A stretch of 5,137 bases of DNA from Opitutaceae bacterium (GTDB lineage Bacteria; Verrucomicrobiota; Verrucomicrobiia; Opitutales; Opitutaceae): contig JAESUN010000124.1 in NCBI GenBank assembly GCA_016763045.1, forward strand, positions 1 to 5,137, written 5' to 3'. Under the pieces are notes generated by a model. The model searched no databases and was not told where the DNA came from. It saw nothing but the letters and a program-made list of their open reading frames with translations. Shown one piece after another: positions 1 through 5,137 of this stretch. Position numbers and translations under genes: made by a program. Numbering within the stretch: position 1 is the first letter of the stretch; the number at the start of each line of letters is the position of its first letter.

Positions 1-842
1 CACGAGCAGAAATTCTTTCATGGATCCCTGAATTGACCGGAATCATCAATCAGGCAGAAGTGACGATCGATGATGAATTATTGGCGTTGGCTCCGAAGCT
101 GCGCATTGTTGCAAACGTTGCTCTCGGAATAGATAATCTCAATCTAAAGCTTTTATCAGAGCGAAAGATCTGGGGAACGAATACACCCAATGCCTTTGGA
201 GATTCGACAGCGGATTTCACTCTAGCAATGATTTTGGCGGTAACGCGGCGAGTTTGTTCGGCAGATGCCTATGTGAAGTCGGGCCAGTGGAAATCATTCC
301 AACCTGGAGTTTGGGATGGTGATCTTCTCAGTGGTCGGACCTTGGGCATTGTCGGTTATGGACGCATTGGCGAAGGTGTTGCAAGAAGAGCAAGAGGATT
401 TGGGATGAAGATTATTTTTCATCGACGTACTCGAATAGATGACCCTGGGTATCGAGAGTTAGATGATCTTTTAAAGGAAGCAGATATTGTGTCTTTGCAT
501 ACGCCACTGAGTAAAGAGACGGAAAAGCTGATCAGCCGTGAGCGGTTAGCGTTGATGAAACCAGAGGCTTATCTTGTGAATATGGCACGTGGGCGAGTAG
601 TGGATCAAGAGGCCTTGATTGAAGCGTTAAAAGCGGGGCGGCTTCGGGGAGCGGCTCTGGATGTTTTTGAAGAGGAGCCGAATGTTCCTACAGAACTTTT
701 TCAAATGGATAATGTGGTTCTCACACCGCATATTGGAGGTGGCTCCAGAGAATGTAGGTTTTCTGCGAGACATCTTTGTGCGGCTAATATCGCGGCTGTT
801 TTGGACGGGAAACCGCCTTTGACACCAGTCAATAGCTGGTAG
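1..842 (+). CDS. D-2-hydroxyacid dehydrogenase, glyoxylate/2-ketoaldonate reductase type (5' partial)
   Basis: This cytosolic NAD(P)H-dependent oxidoreductase interconverts a 2-keto acid and a D-2-hydroxy acid. The reading frame is open to the left edge (first full codon at base 3) and the residues before the TTG at 33 fit the family, so that TTG is an internal Leu codon. About 40 N-terminal residues probably lie outside, since the family is usually 310-330 residues. Numbering from base 33, the Rossmann motif GYGRIG is at 108-113. The catalytic triad expected for the family is present: Arg186 in NMARGRVVD, Glu215 in DVFEEEP and His233 in TPHIGG. Strand beta-2 of the nucleotide fold ends in FHRRTR (129-134), with basic residues where NAD-specific members carry Asp; this suggests NADPH. 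It resembles glyoxylate/hydroxypyruvate and 2-ketogluconate reductases more than SerA, because no ACT domain follows. The family call is firm. The substrate is not determined, although the sugar-acid kinase downstream favours a keto-aldonate or a small keto acid. Confidence 0.93.
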   Translation, partial: RAEILSWIPELTGIINQAEVTIDDELLALAPKLRIVANVALGIDNLNLKLLSERKIWGTNTPNAFGDSTADFTLAMILAVTRRVCSADAYVKSGQWKSFQPGVWDGDLLSGRTLGIVGYGRIGEGVARRARGFGMKIIFHRRTRIDDPGYRELDDLLKEADIVSLHTPLSKETEKLISRERLALMKPEAYLVNMARGRVVDQEALIEALKAGRLRGAALDVFEEEPNVPTELFQMDNVVLTPHIGGGSRECRFSARHLCAANIAAVLDGKPPLTPVNSW

Positions 843-903
843 GCACTGCGAGAGTTTTCGAAGATTTCTATGGGATAAAAAGGATGATAAAAAAAGTTTA
901 AAT
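843..903 (+). other. 61-base intergenic gap, A-rich, no clear promoter or terminator
   Basis: This gap separates the dehydrogenase from the sialidase-like gene. It is A-rich toward its 3' end, with a run of seven A at 889-895. A GGGA at 872-875 and an AAGGA at 880-884 are purine-rich ribosome-binding-like tracts. The first is well placed for an ATG at 884, which runs into a stop after five codons. Neither is well placed for the TTG at 904. I see no strong stem-loop followed by a T tract, so read-through from the upstream gene is plausible. Confidence 0.4.
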
Positions 904-2730
904 TTGGTTCACAAAAAAAAATCTGTTTCACTGCCCGGGAAAAAGGGAAGTGGAAACTGTGTGGATCCACGGCATCTATCGAATGGATTTGAGATTCCGA
1001 CAGAGTCTTACAGTGATCAGCCGTTTATCGTAAAAACTCTAGATGGAGCCTGGCTTTGCATTCTGACCACAGGGAGTGGGCATGAGGGGCAAGCGGGGCA
1101 ACATATTGTGACGAGTCGAAGCACTGACATGGGGCGGACCTGGTCAAAGCCAGTCCGATTGGAACCGCCCAGTGGGCCAGAGGCTTCGTATGCGGTTTTA
1201 CTTCGGATTCCCTCAGGTCGAATTTTTGCTTTTTATAATCATAATACGGATAATGTCCGGAAGGTAAAAGCCGACAATCCTCCCTATGAAGATGGGTACT
1301 GCCGGCGAGTAGATTCTTTGGGGTATTTTGTTTTTAAATACAGTGATGACCACGGGCGTAGTTGGTCAAAGAAACGTTATCCATTGGATGTTCGTGAAAT
1401 GGAGATCGATCGAAACAATGCAGATGGAGGGAAGTTGCGTTATTTTTGGAATGTGGGCCGGCCTTTCATTGCGAAAAGAGCAGGGTTTGTTTCGTTGCAT
1501 AAAGTCGGTGGGTTTGGAGAGGGATTTTTCACTCGTTCGGAAGGGGTCTTGATTAAGAGTTCCACTCTTTTGTCCGAAACGGATCCACGTAAAATCACCT
1601 GGGAAACACTTCCGGATGGGGATCGTGGATTACGTTCTCCGAAGGGGGGAGGGCCTATTGCGGAGGAGCATAGTTATACGGTTTTAAGCGACGGATCTTT
1701 CTATTGTGTTTATCGTACCATTGATGGATCTCCGGCTTGTGCATACAGTAGAGATGGAGGGCATAGCTGGTCGAGTCCGCAGTATAAACGGTATGGGAAT
1801 GGACGTCAGATCCGACATCCGAGAGCGGCCAATTTTGTCTGGCGTTGTCGCAACGGAAAATATCTCTACTGGTTTCATAATCATGGGGGTGATTGGTATG
1901 AGGATAGAAATCCTGTCTGGTTAAGCGGTGGAGTAGAGGTGGATAGTCCGAAGGGAAAAGTCATCGAATGGTCTCAACCAGAGGTGATTCTTTATGAAGA
2001 TGATCCTGAAATACAAATGAGCTATCCAGATATGGTGGAGGAACGTGGCCAGGTTTTTCTGACGGAAACCCAAAAGGATATCGCCCGTGTCCATGTGATG
2101 GATAAGGAATTACTCAAAGGACTTTGGAATAGAGAGAGAGCGAAGGGGATCGTAAAGGATGGGTTGGTTCTGAGTCGAAAATTTCAAAAAACGGGTTCAA
2201 AGTCTATCGGGATGCTTAGATTACCCTTGTTCCTTGAGCGTGATGCTACTGAGCCCGATTTTCGTAATAAGGACTTACGTAAAGGGTTCACGATCGATCT
2301 CTCTTTTCAGCTCGATTCCCTAAAGCGAAATCAGATTTTGTTGGATTCCCGAACCTCAACCGGACAGGGGTTTGCGTTGCAGACAACGGAAAACAAAACC
2401 CTGGAAATCATTCTGAATGATGGGCGGACAGAGAACCGATGGGAGAGCGACAGAGGGATGTTAACGACTAAACAAAAACAGCATGTTTCGATCATTGTAG
2501 ATGGAGGCCCAAAGCTGATCACTTTTATCATTGATGGCATTCCTTGTGGTGGTTCTGGCCAACGCCAATTTGGATGGGGCCGGTTTAGCCCACATCTGCG
2601 TCATGCAAATGGCTCAAGAAATCTCCTGATTGGACCTAGCCTAAAGGGAACGGTTTTTTCAGTGCGAATTTATGATCGCTTTTTACGAACGGCGGAGGCT
2701 ATCGCTAATTTTCAAGCCCTGAACCGGTGA
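904..2730 (+). CDS. BNR/Asp-box sialidase-like protein with C-terminal LamG-like domain
   Basis: The 608-residue protein has the sialidase (six-bladed beta-propeller) fold, seen from three Asp boxes of the S-x-D-x-G-x-(S/T)-W type: STDMGRTW (73-80), SDDHGRSW (147-154) and SRDGGHSW (282-289). Residues about 36-410 form the propeller. Segments that look conserved include IAEEHS (252-257), RHPRAANFVW (304-313), WFHNHGGD (323-330) and ETQKDIARVH (388-397). Residues about 458-605 look like a concanavalin/LamG-type beta-sandwich, ending in the typical VRIYDRFLRTAEAI (587-600). The N-terminus is Lys-rich without a hydrophobic segment, so no Sec signal is visible and a cytosolic location is inferred. 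The start is uncertain: TTG 904 gives the longest form but lacks a well-spaced ribosome-binding site, and GTG 961 (residue 20) is an in-frame alternative. It resembles proteins often annotated as exo-alpha-sialidase in Planctomycetota and Verrucomicrobiota. I cannot assign the full GH33 catalytic set, so true sialidase activity is unproven. dgoK follows 16 bases later. Confidence 0.85.
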   Translation: MVHKKKSVSLPGKKGSGNCVDPRHLSNGFEIPTESYSDQPFIVKTLDGAWLCILTTGSGHEGQAGQHIVTSRSTDMGRTWSKPVRLEPPSGPEASYAVLLRIPSGRIFAFYNHNTDNVRKVKADNPPYEDGYCRRVDSLGYFVFKYSDDHGRSWSKKRYPLDVREMEIDRNNADGGKLRYFWNVGRPFIAKRAGFVSLHKVGGFGEGFFTRSEGVLIKSSTLLSETDPRKITWETLPDGDRGLRSPKGGGPIAEEHSYTVLSDGSFYCVYRTIDGSPACAYSRDGGHSWSSPQYKRYGNGRQIRHPRAANFVWRCRNGKYLYWFHNHGGDWYEDRNPVWLSGGVEVDSPKGKVIEWSQPEVILYEDDPEIQMSYPDMVEERGQVFLTETQKDIARVHVMDKELLKGLWNRERAKGIVKDGLVLSRKFQKTGSKSIGMLRLPLFLERDATEPDFRNKDLRKGFTIDLSFQLDSLKRNQILLDSRTSTGQGFALQTTENKTLEIILNDGRTENRWESDRGMLTTKQKQHVSIIVDGGPKLITFIIDGIPCGGSGQRQFGWGRFSPHLRHANGSRNLLIGPSLKGTVFSVRIYDRFLRTAEAIANFQALNR

Positions 2731-2746
2731 GATTTTGTAAATAAGA

Positions 2747-3781
2747 ATGTTCTCTAAGGAAACAAATCTTCCGGATTTTTTTATCAGTTGCGATTGGGGG
2801 ACATCCAATTTCAGGCTCCGGCTGATTTCCACGAAAAATCAGGCGATTATGGCGGAACTCAGTAATGATTGTGGAGCCAAGACGGTTTCTCAGCAATCAG
2901 GGGTTCCTACGGGCGGAGATCCTGAACGGAGCCTGTTTGCAACCATCTTGTTGCAAGGAGTCGATCAGCTATGCGAGAAGGTGGAAGCCAGCGAGTCGTC
3001 GATCCCTGTGGTTGTTTCAGGAATGGCGAGCTCCTCGATTGGATGGGTTGAGCTGCCGTATGCGATATTACCATTTCCGCTGGATGGATCAGCTGCGGTT
3101 ACTAAAAAAATGTCTTTGAGGACGTCTCAAGGGAGAGCTCTTTCAGTTTTACTCATTTCGGGGGTTCAGAGTGATGACGATGTCATGCGAGGGGAGGAGA
3201 CTGAAATACTGGGCTTTTTTTCAGGAGAAAAGTGTCATGGCTCTTCGACGGAAGGGTGGCTTGTGCTTCCGGGAACCCATTCGAAACATGTTTGTTTAGA
3301 GAAAGGTAGGTTGGTTGCGTTTCGAACCTTTCTGACAGGCGAGTTATTTGATCTTCTGCGGCACCACAGTATTTTGAGCGCGTCTGTTACATCCGCATCG
3401 AACTCTTTGGATGGAGCGAGTGAGGGATTTTTTTGTGATGGGCTGACGGCGGCGCGGGATCTCGGATGGTCCTCTGGGCTTTTTAGTGTGAGGACAAACA
3501 CTCTGTTGAAACAGTTTTCGACGGAACAGAATACGGCTTTTCTCAGCGGGCTTTTAATTGGCAGCGAAGTGATGGATTCTCCGGCGGTAAGGGCAAACCC
3601 TTCTCATCCCATTTATTTGGATGGGCGTACGCATTTATCATCATTTTACCATAAGGCATTTTCGTTTCTGCATCCGACTAGAACGATTATCTTTCTCGGC
3701 CAGGAAGAAGGGCTTCCGCCTGTGGTGTTGGGGCATATGCGATTATTGTCTCAAGGGGCGAATCTGTCTTGCGGAGAATGA
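2747..3781 (+). CDS. dgoK: 2-dehydro-3-deoxygalactonokinase (DgoK family)
   Basis: This kinase phosphorylates 2-keto-3-deoxygalactonate with ATP to the 6-phosphate, which an aldolase (DgoA) then splits to pyruvate and glyceraldehyde 3-phosphate in the De Ley-Doudoroff galactonate route. The 344-residue product, slightly longer than the usual 290-330, shows the family landmarks in order: the N-terminal phosphate-binding DWGTSNFR (16-23), SGMASSSIGWVELPY (91-105), DDVMRGEETEILG (144-156), LPGTHSK (174-180), FRTFLTGELFDLLRHHSIL (192-210) and FLSGLLIGSEV (265-275). ATG 2747 is chosen because it lies 11 residues before the first conserved strand and an in-frame TAA sits just upstream. The ribosome-binding site is weak (AATAAG). 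The 16-base gap to the sialidase-like gene implies co-transcription. No aldolase or galactonate dehydratase lies in the window, so the kinase may serve a different 2-keto-3-deoxy acid. The family call is firm; exact substrate specificity is inferred. Confidence 0.93.
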   Translation: MFSKETNLPDFFISCDWGTSNFRLRLISTKNQAIMAELSNDCGAKTVSQQSGVPTGGDPERSLFATILLQGVDQLCEKVEASESSIPVVVSGMASSSIGWVELPYAILPFPLDGSAAVTKKMSLRTSQGRALSVLLISGVQSDDDVMRGEETEILGFFSGEKCHGSSTEGWLVLPGTHSKHVCLEKGRLVAFRTFLTGELFDLLRHHSILSASVTSASNSLDGASEGFFCDGLTAARDLGWSSGLFSVRTNTLLKQFSTEQNTAFLSGLLIGSEVMDSPAVRANPSHPIYLDGRTHLSSFYHKAFSFLHPTRTIIFLGQEEGLPPVVLGHMRLLSQGANLSCGE

Positions 3782-3844
3782 AGGCATCTGACGAGATGAT
3801 TTCTAGTCACATTGTGGCGTCACATTTTTAATTCCAGACTGGTT
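3782..3844 (+). other. 63-base gap with small stem-loops; possible weak attenuator
   Basis: Directly after the dgoK stop, CATCT (3785-3789) and AGATG (3794-3798) can pair as a 5-bp stem with a 4-base loop. A second, shorter stem TGTG (3813-3816) / CACA (3821-3824) is followed by five T (3825-3829). Both are too short for a confident intrinsic terminator. They may cause partial termination or protect the message, or be chance. No convincing -35/-10 promoter pair is visible for the epimerase gene. Confidence 0.25.
3806..3826. repeat. Direct repeat GTCACATT x2, 13-base period
   Basis: The octamer GTCACATT occurs at 3806-3813 and again at 3819-3826, separated by five bases, in the gap before the epimerase gene. 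Directly repeated half-sites at near-helical spacing can bind regulators, but a single pair this short may be chance and no protein is implicated. Confidence 0.3.
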
Positions 3845-4615
3845 ATGAAACACTCCCAAATTGCTGCTCAGCTTTATACAATTAGAGACTATCTGAAGAC
3901 TCCGGCGGAGATCGCTGTTTCTTTGAAAAAAATTAGAGAAATTGGTTATACGGCAGTCCAGGTCAGTGCGATGGGCCCCATAGCAGAAGAGGAATTGAAC
4001 CGGATATTAGCGGGTGAAGGGCTTACTTGTTGCGCGACCCATGAACCGAGTGATCTCATCCGCAAAAATCCAGAGAAGGTGATTGAACGTCTTCAGGCAC
4101 TGGAGTGTGGCATCACAGCTTATCCGTATCCGCTGGATGTCGATTTCTCAAAGAAGGATGATGTGGAGGAGCTCATCGACGATTTAAATAAAGCTGGGGA
4201 GAAGATGCGTCGAGCAGGCATCACTTTGTGTTATCATAACCATGCGATCGAATTTGTGAAAGTTAATGGGAAAACAATTCTGGATCATATCTACGATTCG
4301 ATTCCGAAAGAGAATTTGGCTTCCGAAATTGATACTTACTGGGTTCAATATGGTGGAGGTGATCCCATCGAATGGTGTCGTAAATTAGAGGGACGAATGC
4401 CTATTATTCATCTCAAAGATTATAAGTTTACCACCGAGAATAAACCGGACTACGCAGAAATTGGGTATGGGAACCTTGATTGGAAACGCTTGATTTCTGC
4501 CGCAGATCAAGCTGGATGTCATTGGTATACGGTAGAGCAAGATACTTGTGACGGAGATCCTTTTGATTCTCTGAAAATGAGCTTTGAATACATCAAAAAT
4601 AATTTAGTAGAGTAA
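3845..4615 (+). CDS. Sugar phosphate isomerase/epimerase, xylose-isomerase-like TIM barrel
   Basis: The 256-residue protein fits the AP-endonuclease-2/xylose-isomerase-like TIM-barrel family (PF01261 type), whose members isomerise or epimerise sugars and keto-sugars, or dehydrate inosose, using a divalent metal. It starts with the typical IAAQLYTIRD (6-15). Likely metal and substrate ligands stand at strand ends: HNH (131-133) with Glu136, Glu161 and Asp163 in SEIDTYW, His189 in IIHLKDY, and Glu231 in YTVEQD. GYGNLDW (207-213) is the usual loop before the last strands. ATG 3845 is preferred to the in-frame TTG at 3812, because family homology begins just after Met-Lys and the eleven extra residues look non-conserved. 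The ribosome-binding site is weak. It lies 63 bases after dgoK and 7 before the LysA-like gene. The substrate cannot be read from sequence. A YcjR-like keto-sugar epimerase or an IolE-like inosose dehydratase are alternatives, and the neighbouring dgoK favours a sugar or sugar-acid role. Confidence 0.88.
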   Translation: MKHSQIAAQLYTIRDYLKTPAEIAVSLKKIREIGYTAVQVSAMGPIAEEELNRILAGEGLTCCATHEPSDLIRKNPEKVIERLQALECGITAYPYPLDVDFSKKDDVEELIDDLNKAGEKMRRAGITLCYHNHAIEFVKVNGKTILDHIYDSIPKENLASEIDTYWVQYGGGDPIEWCRKLEGRMPIIHLKDYKFTTENKPDYAEIGYGNLDWKRLISAADQAGCHWYTVEQDTCDGDPFDSLKMSFEYIKNNLVE

Positions 4616-4622
4616 AAGAGTA

Positions 4623-5137
4623 ATGACTGATAAAAATTTCCCATTGACCCAAGAGCAGCTGGAGGAACTGACCACACGGTTTCCCACACCTTTTCACCTA
4701 TATGATGAAAAGGCGATGCGTGCGAATGCACGACGGCTCAAAGCAGCCTTTTCCTGGAACCCTGGTTTTAAGGAATATTTCGCTGTCAAAGCAGCTCCGA
4801 ATCCTTTTTTGATGAAGGTTTTGCATACGGAAGGGTTTGGTTCGGACTGTTCGTCGATAGCGGAATTACTGCTTTCGGAGGAGGTTGGTATCGTAGGCGA
4901 AGAAATTATTTTCACTTCAAACGATACTCCAAAGGTTGAATACGTTAAAGCCGTGGAGCTTGGGGCTATTATCAACCTGGATGATATTTCGCATATTCAA
5001 TATCTTGAGGAGTGTGCGGGTCTTCCGGAGTTGGTTTGTTGCCGATACAATCCGGGAGCGCTCAAGGATGGGATGCCATCATTGGTCATCCGGAGGAAGC
5101 CAAGTATGGCTTTACTCGCGAGCAGCTCTTTGAAGGA
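4623..5137 (+). CDS. lysA: Diaminopimelate decarboxylase-like PLP enzyme (3' partial, frameshifted near 5072)
   Basis: This fold-type III PLP decarboxylase probably converts meso-diaminopimelate to L-lysine, the last step of lysine synthesis, in the cytosol. About 170 of the roughly 400-420 residues usual for the family are present. PTPFHLYDE (21-29) opens the alanine-racemase-like barrel, Lys56 in FAVKAAPN is the expected PLP Schiff-base lysine, and GAIINLDD (114-121) and CRYNPG (140-145) are later barrel strands. After Gly150 (codon 5070-5072) homology jumps to another frame. Codons from 5075 read IIGHPEEAKYGFTREQLFEG after an Ala, which is the expected continuation, whereas the original frame gives unrelated residues to the edge. 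One missing base, probably an A making GGG-AAT-GCC, explains this. GFGSDCSSIAEL (71-82) replaces the usual VSGGE-type segment, so this is a divergent subfamily and the substrate is less certain. ATG 4623 lies 7 bases after the epimerase stop, with a weak purine-rich AAAAGAG before it, implying translational linkage. Confidence 0.85.
   Translation, partial: MTDKNFPLTQEQLEELTTRFPTPFHLYDEKAMRANARRLKAAFSWNPGFKEYFAVKAAPNPFLMKVLHTEGFGSDCSSIAELLLSEEVGIVGEEIIFTSNDTPKVEYVKAVELGAIINLDDISHIQYLEECAGLPELVCCRYNPGALKDGMPSLVIRRKPSMALLASSSLK
5070..5075 (+). other. Apparent -1 frameshift site in lysA-like gene
   Basis: The bases GGGATG mark the switch from frame 4623 (ending ALKDG) to the frame whose codons start at 5075 (GCC ATC ATT GGT). 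Restoring one base gives NPGALKDG-N-AIIG, a normal LysA-family continuation. There is no long homopolymer and no evident slippery heptamer, so a sequencing or assembly error or a true mutation is more likely than programmed frameshifting. Confidence 0.8.

Noticed and set aside
853..866. Imperfect palindrome centred on TTCGAA (857-862) as a LacI-type operator
   Set aside because: Only the 6-base core is perfect and the flanks mismatch; too short to distinguish from chance.
701..970. 89-codon open frame on the minus strand across the dehydrogenase 3' end and gap
   Set aside because: It lies antisense to well-supported coding sequence and its translation shows no recognisable domain; it is a shadow frame.
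3235..3501. 88-codon open frame on the minus strand inside dgoK
   Set aside because: Antisense to the conserved LPGTHSK and TGELF region of the kinase; no independent support.
3812..3844. TTG 3812 as start of the epimerase gene
   Set aside because: The eleven extra residues look like translated intergenic sequence, and the ATG at 3845 stands just before the conserved IAAQLYTIRD start of the family.
4694..4975. 93-codon open frame on the minus strand
   Set aside because: It is fully antisense to the LysA-like gene, whose PLP motif and strands are clear. Low-complexity Ser-rich translation and no family resemblance.
5066..5080. Programmed ribosomal frameshift in the LysA-like gene
   Set aside because: No X-XXY-YYZ slippery heptamer, internal Shine-Dalgarno-like spur or stable downstream stem is evident, and LysA is not known to need frameshifting.
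4936..5133. 65-codon plus-strand open frame near the right edge
   Set aside because: It is in neither the original nor the restored LysA frame and its translation matches no family; a shadow of the frameshifted gene.

Overview
The window carries five genes, all on the + strand and closely spaced, so they probably form one transcription unit or two adjoining ones. Both outer genes run off the window. The protein types, a cytosolic-looking sialidase-fold protein with a LamG-like tail beside sugar-acid and sugar-isomerase genes, suggest a carbohydrate-degrading bacterium of the Verrucomicrobiota/Lentisphaerota/Planctomycetota group. This is an inference from family resemblance. The window has no rRNA, phylogenetic marker or mobile element to settle it.

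Layout: (1) 1-842, a D-2-hydroxyacid dehydrogenase (glyoxylate/2-ketoaldonate reductase type) lacking its N-terminus; (2) 904-2730, a large BNR/Asp-box sialidase-like protein with a C-terminal LamG-like domain and no visible signal peptide; (3) 2747-3781, a 2-dehydro-3-deoxygalactonokinase (DgoK family); (4) 3845-4615, a sugar phosphate isomerase/epimerase with a xylose-isomerase-like TIM barrel; (5) 4623-5137, the N-terminal part of a diaminopimelate-decarboxylase-like PLP enzyme (LysA type). Gene 5 has a clear one-base frameshift near 5070-5075. Gaps between genes are 61, 16, 63 and 7 bases. No tRNA, rRNA, CRISPR array, IS element or strong terminator is visible.

How the genes may work together: the kinase implies breakdown of a sugar acid to a 2-keto-3-deoxy acid, which is phosphorylated and then split by an aldolase. 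The epimerase and dehydrogenase would interconvert or reduce sugar or keto-acid intermediates. The sialidase-like protein may be a glycoside-cleaving or carbohydrate-binding enzyme supplying the substrate. The dehydratase, aldolase, transporter and regulator expected for such a pathway are absent and may lie outside the window. The LysA-like gene belongs by family to lysine synthesis and may simply be co-transcribed.

The most checkable observations are the frameshift in the last gene, the poorly defined start of the sialidase-like gene next to two poly-A runs, and the pairing of a leaderless sialidase-fold protein with DgoK.
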